64,000 nt of DNA from DATAUD01 sp036268455 (GTDB lineage: Bacteria > Verrucomicrobiota > Verrucomicrobiia > Limisphaerales > Palsa-1400), in NCBI GenBank assembly GCA_036268455.1, contig DATAUD010000104.1:62001-126000 (forward strand), in the 5' to 3' direction. The notes beneath the pieces are model-generated. The model had not been told where the DNA came from. It ran no database searches and saw only the letters and a program-made list of their open reading frames with translations. This document shows positions 35,057 to 43,590 of the stretch, one piece after another. Made by a program: the position numbers and the translations under genes. The stretch's first letter is position 1. Each line of letters starts with the position of its first letter.

Positions 35057-36256
35057 TTACATTTCCTTCTCGAAAACAAGGTCGTACCCCTCTTTTGGAA
35101 GGACCAACTTGTTGCCTTCCTCGACCCTGACTTCCGTGGTCTCTGGATGGGAACCCGGAAGCGTCACTTGATAGCCAGAGCTTTCGTTTTTCCAAGTGCC
35201 CGCGGACACAATCGAATTATCAGCACTGGTCATATTAAGCTTTTTCAAGATTATTTGGCCATTGGGAAGGGCGGTCAACGAAAGCCCTTCAATAATTGGA
35301 TAGATATCCGACTCCTTCGACCGCAATTGCACGGGCGTCAACTCGGGCTGTCGCCGCCGCAGTTCAGCCATGGTCTGGGCGCGGCTGCCTTTCCAGACTC
35401 CCAGAATAAGCTCACTGTCGTATTTGGCGGATTGTCCGCTCATCAGATAGTTTGAAAGATCGTCGAGATCATTGGCGATGAGACTCGAAATTTCGGTGGT
35501 GACGGATGTGTTGGTCACAATTGCCTGAACGCCGGGATATTTTATGATGTCTCCGACCGGGGCCTGGCTTTGAATCATCTGTTGCAGAGTCACATCCGTG
35601 GACAGACTCTTGAATTCCGGGCGTTCCGCCAATTGCAAAAACGGCGGATAATGCGCCAACCGGCTTTCCGAGAGCGGATTGTGCAACACCAGAGTCGCGA
35701 TGTCCGCCGCTTTATAAACCTGGGCGGGTGTCGGATCATAGGCCGCCACCACATGATCCATCCCGTCTTTGGTCAAATCCGCGCGGATCCCAGTAAGAAA
35801 TCGCGCCCCAGCCGGGCCGCTTTCGCCCGCCTGCGCTTCGGTCGTGAAATACCCCCCCGCGTAAAGGGGAATCAACAGCAAAATGAAATACACAGCGCCA
35901 TTGAGCAACCCAACGGACAAGCCCACACGCGAGTACATCCGTTCCCAGGAGAGACGCGACCTGTCATCGACTTTGTATTTGTAGAAAACGGCGATCTTCT
36001 GGTGCAGAACTTGTCCCGCAATTTTAAAAATGATCAGCACCAGCAAAAATGCAATGGCTTGAGGGACAAATATCCCCCAAATCGGATGAACCAACCCAAA
36101 GAGAGGCAAGAGGTGTTTCGTCAACGGGGAAAGAGGCCCCGCCAACACTGCGCCGATGACAATTCCAAAAAAGGAGAATGCCGCCCGCACGGGACCCTGG
36201 TAATATCCCGCGGCGCCGACCAGGCCCAAACACACAAGGGCGATAAGCCATACCAT
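35057..36256 (-). CDS. CvpA-family membrane protein with long periplasmic domain
   Basis: A 399-residue protein. The N-terminal ~165 residues contain four hydrophobic segments in the CvpA pattern (MVWLIALVCLGLVGAAGYYQG, AAFSFFGIVIGAVLAGPL, IFVPQAIAFLLVLIIFKIAG, VGLLNGAVYFILLLIPLYAGGY). A long soluble region follows that lacks a family I can name; it ends in beta-rich sequence (GYQVTLPGSHPETTEVRVEEG). ATG 36256 is favoured over a GTG at 36292, as it starts directly at the first membrane helix. It is the first gene of the group leading into gltA-sucC-sucD. Confidence 0.75.
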   Translation of the reverse strand: MVWLIALVCLGLVGAAGYYQGPVRAAFSFFGIVIGAVLAGPLSPLTKHLLPLFGLVHPIWGIFVPQAIAFLLVLIIFKIAGQVLHQKIAVFYKYKVDDRSRLSWERMYSRVGLSVGLLNGAVYFILLLIPLYAGGYFTTEAQAGESGPAGARFLTGIRADLTKDGMDHVVAAYDPTPAQVYKAADIATLVLHNPLSESRLAHYPPFLQLAERPEFKSLSTDVTLQQMIQSQAPVGDIIKYPGVQAIVTNTSVTTEISSLIANDLDDLSNYLMSGQSAKYDSELILGVWKGSRAQTMAELRRRQPELTPVQLRSKESDIYPIIEGLSLTALPNGQIILKKLNMTSADNSIVSAGTWKNESSGYQVTLPGSHPETTEVRVEEGNKLVLPKEGYDLVFEKEM

Positions 36257-36319
36257 AATTTGGAAACTAGGCCGTCCGCGCAAAAAAAGCACGACTAAAT
36301 TTTCGCCGGCATTTTTTGA

Positions 36320-36586
36320 TCACCCTGCTTGGGCGCCACCGTAGAAGAAGAGCGTGGACATTGAGATTTCCAGGGCGCGCGAGACCCTTTCGATGTTTTC
36401 CAGGGAAAGATTACGCGCGCCACGTTCAATGCCGCAAACATAACTGCGGTGCAGACCGGCGCGATCGGCCAATTCTTTTTGCGTGATGCCCAAATGGCTT
36501 CGCCACCATCTTACCGAGGCGCCAAACCGCCTTTTGGGGTCGCAAACCGGCTCGGACAAAGGATTGGATAAAAATGAGCTTCTCAT
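36320..36586 (-). CDS. XRE-family transcriptional regulator
   Basis: An 88-residue DNA-binding protein consisting almost only of a Cro/C1-type helix-turn-helix: VRWWRSHLGITQKELADRAGLHRSYVCGIERGARNLSLENIERVSRAL, given by its anchors ITQKELA (helix 2) and HRSYVCGIE (recognition helix). ATG 36586 is used; a GTG seven codons earlier is possible. Single-domain regulators of this kind often control restriction-modification or TA genes, neither of which is adjacent. It precedes the CvpA-like gene by 63 bp on the same strand. Confidence 0.88.
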   Translation of the reverse strand: MRSSFLSNPLSEPVCDPKRRFGASVRWWRSHLGITQKELADRAGLHRSYVCGIERGARNLSLENIERVSRALEISMSTLFFYGGAQAG

Positions 36587-36647
36587 ATGTTCATATTCGT
36601 TTGACACTCGGCGTTTCTGTCAAAAATTTCGAAAAACCGGCGACTTT

Positions 36648-36767
36648 TTTCGTTGTTGCCTCAAAGAACATCGCAAGTTCGAGGAACAGAATACGAAAAT
36701 TCAAAACCTGGAACAAAGCCTGGCCGAATTGAAAAAGACAGTGCAGGAACTTGCGGAAAAAAAATGA
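36648..36767 (+). pseudogene. Remnant of a tail-fibre-type (peptidase S74 chaperone) coiled-coil tail
   Basis: The last 39 codons before a stop at 36767 read FRCCLKEHRKFEEQNTKIQN... followed by LEQSLAELKKTVQELAEKK. This resembles the C-terminal 'NEFLKEHRKVEEQ' coiled-coil tail that ends many large collagen-like/endosialidase-chaperone (S74) surface proteins. Upstream of this the frame has no family sequence and overlaps the XRE gene on the other strand, so only a fragment survives. Judged from memory of the family pattern; a similarity search would confirm it. Confidence 0.45.
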
Positions 36768-36775
36768 CGTTTAAA

Positions 36776-37522
36776 TTAAACACTCAATTCGTAATTGATG
36801 ATCGACAGCACATAAGTGGCTGCTGTTTCGCTGCGCAGGACCAGCGGCCCGAGCGTAATTGGCCGCACGCCGGATTTTTCAATCGCCTCAACTTCACCTG
36901 GCGAAAAATCGCCTTCGGGTCCGATCCAGGCGGCGACGCTTGCCGGACGATGCCCGTGCTTTCGATCATACTCCAAAAAATATTCGCGAGGATGGCGCGC
37001 GCCATTTTGCAAAGAGCCGATCAACGCCAAATCCACTTGCCCGCCGCAGTCCAAGAGCGCTGGCAGTTCAATCGGCGCCTCCACTTTTGGAAGCCACCGC
37101 TGCCCGCATTGTTTGATCGCCTCCACTGCGGTCTGGCGCCATTTTTCGGCTTTGCGTTCCACGGATTCGCCTTCCAAATGCGTCGCAACTCGCTCGGAGA
37201 GCAGCGGAATAACGCGCCAAATTCCCAACTCCGTCGCTTTCTGGATTATCGATTCCATGATTTTTCCTTTTGGAATCGCTTGAATCAGGGTGATCCGGCA
37301 GGCGGAAGGCGGGGACGTTACCGTTTGGAGAACTTCAAATTCGACTTTTTTTCGTTCGATTTTTTCAGCGCGGCAAATAAATTCCCGGCCTTCCCCGTCT
37401 AAAATCGCGGCATCTTCGCCGGGCCGGATGCGCAAAACTTCCGCCGCGTGCCGCGCCTCGCCGCCAGTAAGCGCCAACAGGTCAGACTGGCATTCGTGCG
37501 GCGGCAGATAAAAGCGGCGCAT
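36776..37522 (-). CDS. rsmE: 16S rRNA m3U1498 methyltransferase
   Basis: A 248-residue SPOUT-class methyltransferase that methylates U1498 of 16S rRNA in the 30S subunit. N-terminal MRRFYLPPHE and GGEARHAAEVLRIRPGE (PUA-like domain); a middle IQAIPKGKIMESIIQKATELG; and the knotted SAM site AAWIGPEGDFSPGEVEAI with the closing PITLGPLVLRSETAATYVLS. All are standard RsmE blocks. It follows dnaJ by 6 bp, an arrangement (grpE/dnaJ-rsmE) seen in many bacteria. The C-terminal end is near the S74 remnant on the opposite strand. Confidence 0.96.
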   Translation of the reverse strand: MRRFYLPPHECQSDLLALTGGEARHAAEVLRIRPGEDAAILDGEGREFICRAEKIERKKVEFEVLQTVTSPPSACRITLIQAIPKGKIMESIIQKATELGIWRVIPLLSERVATHLEGESVERKAEKWRQTAVEAIKQCGQRWLPKVEAPIELPALLDCGGQVDLALIGSLQNGARHPREYFLEYDRKHGHRPASVAAWIGPEGDFSPGEVEAIEKSGVRPITLGPLVLRSETAATYVLSIINYELSV

Positions 37523-37528
37523 GGAAGG

Positions 37529-38641
37529 TTAGCTAAAAAGTCTCTTAGCCTTCTCGATGAAGCTTTGACCCATGGGATGGACGCTTTCGTCGCACGACTT
37601 GGCGAACTCCTCCAATTTGGCGCGTTGAACGGGGTTCAGATGCGTCGGAATCTCCACTTGCGCGCGGACCAAAAGATCGCCATGCCCATAGCCTTGCACG
37701 TTCTTGATGCCCTTGCCTTTGACGCGAAAGACCATTCCCGGCTGTGTCCCCGCGGGAACTTTTACCTCGGTGGAACTCGTCAGCGTCGGCACTGTGACGA
37801 CGCCGCCAAGCGCGGCTTGCGCAAAACTGATCGGCACCTCGCACGTCAAATCATCCCCGTCCCGCCCAAAAATTTCGTGCGGCTTGACGTGCAACACGAC
37901 ATACAAATCGCCCGCCGACCCTCCGCGCGCGCCCGCCTCGCCGTTGCCTGAAGACCGCAGCCGGCTGCCGCCGTCAACACCGGCGGGAACTTTGATTTTT
38001 ATCCTGGAAGTCCGTTCAGCGCGCCCCACCCCTGCGCAGACGCGGCAAGGCTTATCGATGACGCGACCCCGTCCTTCGCAACGCGGACAGGTTTGCGCTA
38101 TGCTGAATATTCCCCGCGAACTGATGACCCGCCCGCGTCCGCCGCAAACGGAGCAATTTTTCGCGGTGGCCCCCGGCTCGGCGCCGCTGCCGTGGCAGGA
38201 TTGACATGCGTCCAGTTTATTGACGGTGATTTCCTTTTCGCAACCGAGGGCTGCCTCCATGAAAGTCAATTCCATGTCATAGCGCAAATCGTCCCCGCGT
38301 TGCGCGCCGCCCGGGCGCCGCTCCCCGCCGCCGAAAATGTCCTCAAAAATGCTGGAACTCCCGAAGACCTCGCGGAAAATATCCGACGGGTCGTGAAAGC
38401 CGCTCCGGCGCGAGCGATCAAAAGCGGCGTGTCCATATTGGTCATACGCGCCGCGCGACGCCGGATCACTCAAGGCTTCGTAGGCTTGGCCGATCTCCTT
38501 GAATTTTTCCTCGGCTGTTTTGTCGTTTGGATTGCGGTCGGGATGGAATTTCAAGGCCAGCTTGCGGTAGGCCTTTTTGATTTCCTCCATATCAGAGGCG
38601 CGATCCACGCCAAGGACTTCATAATAATCTCGTTTGGACAT
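37529..38641 (-). CDS. dnaJ: Chaperone protein DnaJ
   Basis: A 370-residue type I J-protein that stimulates DnaK. J domain MSKRDYYEVLGVDRASDMEE with HPD in LKFHPDRNPND (about 1-70); a Gly/Phe region; four zinc-finger CxxCxGxG-type repeats (CQSCHGSG, CSVCGGRG, CPRCEGRG, CRVCAGVG) at about 150-215; then the substrate-binding and dimerisation beta domains. Start ATG 38641 is chosen because it begins the J domain exactly; the longer reading runs through grpE. grpE lies 16 bp upstream. dnaK is not in the window. Confidence 0.97.
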   Translation of the reverse strand: MSKRDYYEVLGVDRASDMEEIKKAYRKLALKFHPDRNPNDKTAEEKFKEIGQAYEALSDPASRGAYDQYGHAAFDRSRRSGFHDPSDIFREVFGSSSIFEDIFGGGERRPGGAQRGDDLRYDMELTFMEAALGCEKEITVNKLDACQSCHGSGAEPGATAKNCSVCGGRGRVISSRGIFSIAQTCPRCEGRGRVIDKPCRVCAGVGRAERTSRIKIKVPAGVDGGSRLRSSGNGEAGARGGSAGDLYVVLHVKPHEIFGRDGDDLTCEVPISFAQAALGGVVTVPTLTSSTEVKVPAGTQPGMVFRVKGKGIKNVQGYGHGDLLVRAQVEIPTHLNPVQRAKLEEFAKSCDESVHPMGQSFIEKAKRLFS

Positions 38642-38657
38642 AAGGGGGAAAAAGAGA

Positions 38658-39218
38658 CTACGGTTTTTTGGCCACCACCACACCCGCGGGCCGAATGAGC
38701 CGATTGCGAAATCTGTATCCTTTGCGGATTTGGCGAACGACGTGGCCGTCTGGAACCTCATTCGTCGCCTCTTCGGAGACGGCTTCGTGGAGGTTGGGAT
38801 CGAACGGCTTCCCGGCGGCGTTGATTTCTTCAAGGCCGCTTTCAGCCAGGACGGATTTTAATTGGTTGGAAATCATGACGATGCCGGCCTGGAGCGAATG
38901 CGCGGCGGCCGGTTCGCCGGCATTGGCGGAGGCGGCGAGGGCCATTTCAAAAGCGTCCAGAACCGGAAGCAATTTGGTCAACAGACTCTCATTTGCGTAA
39001 GAGATGGAATCCTGGCGTTCGCGGGCCGCGCGCTTTTTGTAATTATCAAAGTCAGCGGTTTGCCGCAGGAGCCGGTCCCAATATTCATCGGCCTTCGCCG
39101 CCCGTTCCTTGAGTTGGTCGATCTGTTCCGGGGTTGAAGGCATGACCGCAGGCAATTCATCCGCTTCCGCCTGAGCCTGGGCTTCGTTTGCTTTTTTGTT
39201 CTTTAGGTTATCATCCAT
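38658..39218 (-). CDS. grpE: Nucleotide exchange factor GrpE
   Basis: A 186-residue GrpE that releases ADP from DnaK. The N-terminal ~55 residues are acidic/charged and lead into the long dimerising helix (QLKERAAKADEYWDRLLRQTADFDNYKKRAARER). The C-terminal beta domain has PFDPNLHEAVSEEATNEVPDGHVVRQIRKGYRFRNRLIRPAGVVV, anchored by PFDPNLHEA and GYRFRNRLIRPA. ATG 39218 gives the expected length. First gene of grpE-dnaJ-rsmE. No CIRCE-type inverted repeat was noticed upstream, so heat control cannot be stated. Confidence 0.97.
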   Translation of the reverse strand: MDDNLKNKKANEAQAQAEADELPAVMPSTPEQIDQLKERAAKADEYWDRLLRQTADFDNYKKRAARERQDSISYANESLLTKLLPVLDAFEMALAASANAGEPAAAHSLQAGIVMISNQLKSVLAESGLEEINAAGKPFDPNLHEAVSEEATNEVPDGHVVRQIRKGYRFRNRLIRPAGVVVAKKP

Positions 39219-39283
39219 GAGGTAAGGAATAAATCATATCCCAGCGTCTTTTCAACCTTGGCGAGCACTTACCGGCCAGTCTT

Positions 39284-40066
39284 TTAGAGCGTGACGGTGG
39301 AACTGGGGATGTCTTGCGACGTGGATTCCACACAAACGTGCGTTCCTCCCAGCCGTTCCAGGCGGGCCGCGACGACCTGCCGGGCCAGCTCAGGCCGGTT
39401 GCAATCGCGGCTCAAATGCCCCAGGTAAAGCCGCCGCAATTCGGCGGAAAGAATCTGTTCGACGACGTCCGCCGCGCCATCGTTGGAAAGATGGCCGTGC
39501 CGGCTCAATATCCGCTGTTTCAAACTCCAGGGCCGGCGCACGTCTTCCTGCAACATTTTCAGGTCGTGATTGGCTTCCAACAGCAGAACGTTGGCGGTGC
39601 GAATGCGTTCCACGACCAATTTCGTCGCATGGCCGAGGTCTGTGAGAAAACCAATGTTTCCGGCCTCGGTGCGCATCAAAAATCCGACCGGGTCGTAGGC
39701 ATCGTGCGGGACGGAAAAAGTATCGATGCCGACATCGCCAATCTCAAACGAACTGCCGGTGGAGAACAGGCGCGCGTTGATTTGAATTTGCAATTGCGCC
39801 TCGATGGCTTCCTTGGTCAGGCGATTGCAATAAATGGGCAGCTCAAGCTTGGCGGCCAGCCCGACAAGGCCGGAAATATGGTCCGAATGCTCATGGGTGA
39901 TCAGAATTCCGTGCAAGGTTTCCGGGACGCGCCCGATGCCGGCGAGGCGATTGCGGATTTGCCGTCCGCTGAAACCGGCATCGATCAAGAGGCGCGTTTG
40001 GGATGTTTCCAAATACGCGCAATTCCCGCCCGAACCGCTGCCCAGAATCGTCAAGTGGACCGGCAC
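39284..40066 (-). CDS. Metallo-beta-lactamase-fold hydrolase, YycJ/WalJ-like
   Basis: A 260-residue MBL-fold protein. N-terminal LTILGSGSGGNCAYLET with LLIDAGFSGRQI is the YycJ-type opening; the dinuclear metal site is ILITHEHSDHISG (HxHxDH) near 57; later ligands appear in FLTDLGHAT and LLLEANHD, and LSRHGHLSND follows. The family includes putative 5'-3' exonucleases and phosphodiesterases; the substrate here is not known. The start is GTG 40066, with AAGG eight bases upstream. It is divergent from rpoN, with 128 bp between. Confidence 0.88.
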   Translation of the reverse strand: MPVHLTILGSGSGGNCAYLETSQTRLLIDAGFSGRQIRNRLAGIGRVPETLHGILITHEHSDHISGLVGLAAKLELPIYCNRLTKEAIEAQLQIQINARLFSTGSSFEIGDVGIDTFSVPHDAYDPVGFLMRTEAGNIGFLTDLGHATKLVVERIRTANVLLLEANHDLKMLQEDVRRPWSLKQRILSRHGHLSNDGAADVVEQILSAELRRLYLGHLSRDCNRPELARQVVAARLERLGGTHVCVESTSQDIPSSTVTL

Positions 40067-40194
40067 GGGTTGACCTTAAAAGGGGCTGGGGGTTGCGGCA
40101 ATCTTTTTCCCTCATTTCCCGTTTTTTCCCGTTCCTCTCAGAAAAAAATGACTTAATTCTTGAGCAAAACGATTTTGGCTGTAAAATTGCTGCG

Positions 40195-41700
40195 ATGTCT
40201 CAGGGCTTGCATTTATCACAGAGAATGTCGCTTTCGCAGGTGCTGGCGCCGCAGTTGCAACAATCGCTGGCGTTGCTCCAAGCCCCTACCCTTGAGTTGA
40301 AAGCACTCGTAGAACAGGAGCTTCAGCAAAATCCTATCCTTGAAGAAGTTCCAGCGGCCGAAGTCGAGATGAGCGAGCGCGTCAAGAATGACGGCGTTAA
40401 CGACGGCGCAGCCGATGCCGCCGATCTGGCAGAACCTCCCCCGGACACGAAATTTGATCCCGCCACCGAAAAGCCGAGCAACGCGCCTGTGGATGATTTT
40501 CAGGCAGAGTTTGAAAAACTGACTCAAATGGATCAGGAATGGCGCGACCATTTCTCGCAAACGAACCTTCCGATGCGCCAGAGCCAGGAGGCTGAAGAGA
40601 AACGGCAGTTCATGTTCGATTCCCTCGTCGCGGGCACCTCGCTCCAGGAGAATTTGCTGGAGCAAATGCGCTTTTCGGACATGGACGATGATCAAAAGTC
40701 CGTCGCTGAGATGATCATCGGCAACATCGATGATAATGGCCGTCTCAAGGCAAGCATTGATGAACTGGCTTTTACGTCCGGCGTCCCGCAGGAAAGAATT
40801 ACTCCGGTCCTCAAGATCATCCAGGGATTTCATCCTCCGGGTGTCGCCGCGCGCGACTTGCGCGAATGTTTGATGCTGCAAATGGAACGCACCGGCGACG
40901 AAAAGTCGGTGGAATATCGAATCGTGCGCGATTTTATGGAGGCCCTCGGGAAACGGAAACTGCCGGAAATCGCCCGAGGGCTTGGGTTAAGCGTGGACCA
41001 GGTTCAGGACGCGGTCGCGCGCATCGCCCATCTGGAATATAATCCCGGACGCGACTTTTTACCGGACAACGAACATTACATTTCCGCGGAAGTCTTCGTG
41101 CAAAAAGTTGGCGACGATTACATTGTCACCACCAACAACGAACAAATCCCCCATTTGCGCATTAGCAACCATTACAAGGATTTGATGTCGCAAGCCGGCG
41201 CATCGTCGGAAGTGCGGGACTACATTCGGGAAAAAATCCGCGCGGGAAAGTTCCTCATCAAGAGTTTGCAACAACGGCAAGCGACGATTCTGAACATCGG
41301 CAACGAGATCGTAAAACGTCAGCGCGACTTCATGGACAAAGGGGTCGCCCATCTCAAGCCGATGACGATGGTGCAGGTTGCCGAGGTTGTGGGTGTACAC
41401 GAAACGACGGTGAGCCGGGCAGTTTCAAACAAGTACATCGACACGCCGCAGGGGATTTTCGAGATGAAATACTTTTTCACCTCGGGGATAAAAGTGGATG
41501 GCGGAACAGGGGTATCGAACACGAGCATTAAAGACATGGTGGCTGAGATGTTTGCGGGAGAGAATGCCGCCAAACCGCTTTCCGACCAGGAAGTGGTCAA
41601 AATGCTGAAGGATAAGGGAATTCCGCTGGCCCGCCGAACAGTCGCCAAGTATCGCGCCGAACTGAATATCCTACCGTCCAATTTGCGCAAAGTGTATTGA
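40195..41700 (+). CDS. rpoN: RNA polymerase sigma-54 factor
   Basis: A 501-residue sigma-54 that directs RNA polymerase to -24/-12 promoters and needs AAA+ activators. The Gln/Leu-rich activator-interacting region I (LHLSQRMSLSQVLAPQLQQSLALLQ) is followed by an acidic linker (about 55-100), the core-binding domain (about 100-310), the HTH (MTMVQVAEVVGVHETTVSRAVSNK) and the RpoN box near 480 (ARRTVAKYRAELNI). ATG 40195 starts exactly at region I; an upstream in-frame extension to 40003 overlaps the neighbouring MBL gene and is rejected. Candidate target promoters in the window precede glnII and the hydrolase-efflux operon. Confidence 0.97.
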   Translation: MSQGLHLSQRMSLSQVLAPQLQQSLALLQAPTLELKALVEQELQQNPILEEVPAAEVEMSERVKNDGVNDGAADAADLAEPPPDTKFDPATEKPSNAPVDDFQAEFEKLTQMDQEWRDHFSQTNLPMRQSQEAEEKRQFMFDSLVAGTSLQENLLEQMRFSDMDDDQKSVAEMIIGNIDDNGRLKASIDELAFTSGVPQERITPVLKIIQGFHPPGVAARDLRECLMLQMERTGDEKSVEYRIVRDFMEALGKRKLPEIARGLGLSVDQVQDAVARIAHLEYNPGRDFLPDNEHYISAEVFVQKVGDDYIVTTNNEQIPHLRISNHYKDLMSQAGASSEVRDYIREKIRAGKFLIKSLQQRQATILNIGNEIVKRQRDFMDKGVAHLKPMTMVQVAEVVGVHETTVSRAVSNKYIDTPQGIFEMKYFFTSGIKVDGGTGVSNTSIKDMVAEMFAGENAAKPLSDQEVVKMLKDKGIPLARRTVAKYRAELNILPSNLRKVY

Positions 41701-41799
41701 GGCGCCCGGGGGCCGTTCTTAGCAATCTTTTCATCACAAGTTAAGTACACGCTCCAAGACCTGGCCACTGGTTGGCCTATGGCGGCCGAGAGGAGAGAT

Positions 41800-42875
41800 T
41801 CACCAACGTTGGATGCGGTAAAAACGCTGGGCGTTGGTGGCGGTGGGGTCGGTTAGCTGAATCGATTGGCCGGCGCCGGGGGTCAACGAAAGGGAGGTCC
41901 AATTGGTGTCGGTTAGGTTGGTTTTGTATTCGATGGCGTAGATTCGGCCGGATTGACTGGGGAGGGTGAAATTGAAGGCGTTGGATGTCATGGCCGGGTT
42001 TGTGATAGGGGCTTGCAGGGGCGGCGGAGCGGTTCCTATTAACGCCATGCTAAGGTATTCCCCGCCCGCTATGGCACTCACCACATTGGTCAGGCCCGAA
42101 GGGACAGTGGTCTGGCTGTATTCGTTGAGACCCCAGGCAATGGTAGTTCCATCTTTTTTCAATGCCAGGCTGTGGTAGGCGCCGGCAGCGATGGCGATGA
42201 CATTGCTCAGACCGGACGGAACGTTGCATTGGCCGAACTGATTGTTGCCCCAGGCGGCGACGGTGCCATTGTTGCTGAGGGCCAGGGCGAAAGCGTAGCC
42301 TTGTGCGACCGCGACGATGTTGCTCAGGCCGGGGGGACGTGTTTGTAACCTGGCCGCTTGTCGAGGGGCTTAAAGTTCCGTATAAAAATGTGCCGTCGCT
42401 TTTCAGGGCCGAGTACGAGCTGCCGAAAGAACTAATTTCAATGATGTTGCTCAGGCCGGCAATTACAGATCCTTGAATTATTTCGGCCTCGCTCTCGACG
42501 GCGAGGCGATAGACTGTTCCATTGCCCAAAACGGCAAGGGTGGGATTGTGGCCGATGATGGATAGCGCGTTGGTGACGTTTTGCGCGGCGGATGTGTAGG
42601 ACCAATTGATCACTTTGTTATTTCCGGCCAGGGCCTGGCATCCGCCCAGACTGCCGAAGGAAATCGCGGTAAGTTAGTAAGAGTGCGGGGCAGATTGGAT
42701 TCATTATTCTCGCCTCCCCAAACGACAACCTGGGAAGGGAGAATCAGAACGTTCGAGCTTGTGATGTTCGTATAGGCGTTGCTAACGATGACGCTGTAAG
42801 TGCCGAGCTTGGTTGACTGGGTATTGGTCAGTTGCAGCAGATTGGTTGTGGCGCCGGGGATATTGGTTGAACAAC
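41800..42875 (-). pseudogene. Truncated, frameshifted RCC1-like/Ig secreted protein
   Basis: Three successive minus-strand frames join into one protein. An Ig-like end (NIPGATTNLLQLTNTQ... GTYSVIVSNAYTN) leads into RCC1-type repeats (VVVWGGENN; ALAGNNKVINWSY; VAAWGNNQFGQCNVPSGLSNV; TIAWGLNEYSQTTVPSGLTNV) and a C-terminal module ending AQRFYRIQRW. Frame changes are needed near 42672 (one base missing in the ACTAAC-TTACCG stretch) and near 42335 (in a run of six C). The N-terminus is missing: sequence similarity to the Ig module ends at about 42875, right where an unrelated plus-strand gene begins. Either a decayed gene or, less likely, two assembly indels in a truncated gene. Confidence 0.75.
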
Positions 42876-42884
42876 TCAACAAAG

Positions 42885-43238
42885 ATGCCAAACAAACCCT
42901 GTTGGCTCCGCCAGAACATGCTGCTCTGGCTGTCTCGGATTCCGCTCAACCCGCAAGCCTGCAAGTTGAGGGCTGACGATGTTTTCAAGTCGATTGAAAA
43001 CCTGGTTGCCAATTATCGCAGGGTGCCAAAGGATCAACAACGGGAAGCGGCGCTTGAAATTTTAACCCTTGGTGCTGATCTCGCCCTCAGACTTGGCGTT
43101 CCGCCCGATGCAATCGGAAAACTGTTATCGGGATCCCATTATTATAAGCGCATTGGGGGGTTCGACCCGACCGCCGTTTATTTTTCTTACTTTTCCCCCT
43201 TGGCCAAATCCCAAAAACACGGCCATGTAACCTTATGA
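42885..43238 (+). CDS. Small protein of unknown function at a recombination scar
   Basis: A 117-residue reading frame from ATG 42885. The centre (ADDVFKSIENLVANYRRVPKDQQREAALEILTLGADLALRLGVP), recognisable by VPKDQQREAALEIL, is amphipathic and helix-rich; the end is polar. No family recognised. It starts 10 bp beyond the breakpoint of the RCC1-like pseudogene and its stop overlaps the start of a tiny lipoprotein gene (ATGA), which favours real translation. It could also be the 3' part of a gene cut by the same event. Confidence 0.45.
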   Translation: MPNKPCWLRQNMLLWLSRIPLNPQACKLRADDVFKSIENLVANYRRVPKDQQREAALEILTLGADLALRLGVPPDAIGKLLSGSHYYKRIGGFDPTAVYFSYFSPLAKSQKHGHVTL

Positions 43239-43324
43239 AAATTATAGCCCTTTGTTTGTCAATTTTGGTCCTCGCCGGCTGTTCGCCGTCGAGAGCAATT
43301 TTGCCGGTTTTGGGTCAAGAATAG
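43235..43324 (+). CDS. Very short lipoprotein (29 residues)
   Basis: ATG 43235 overlaps the preceding stop by four bases. The product begins MKIIALCLSILVLAGCSPSR: a basic n-region, hydrophobic core and LAGC lipobox, then only 14 residues from the Cys to the TAG at 43322. Length resembles entericidin-like or lysis-type small lipoproteins, or it is the surviving 5' end of a larger lipoprotein gene. The next 266 bp (43325-43590) contain no gene I can support. Confidence 0.5.
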   Translation: MKIIALCLSILVLAGCSPSRAILPVLGQE

Positions 43325-43590
43325 TCAAAGTCAATCAAACCAGTTATTGCGGATCAAGCCCGATGCCGGCATTGCCGATAAATAGGTCATCGGTATGGCC
43401 ATTCAGCGTTGCTCATTATGCCCTAGCTTTGTCTATACATTCTGAGAACCCTCACCGGCGAGCGGTTCCGCAAGGCCACCCCCAAGAATTGCGCTGGTTT
43501 AGCGAACGTCTCCTAGTGGATTGGTGGCGTTGTCTGGGCTGCCGCGCTCTGGTTCGCCATTAGCGGCAGAATTTGAAACGCCGTCCAGTA

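Noticed and set aside
41701..41725. GC-rich stretch after rpoN as a terminator
   Set aside because: Self-complementarity (ggcgcccgggggcc) is imperfect and no T-tract follows directly.
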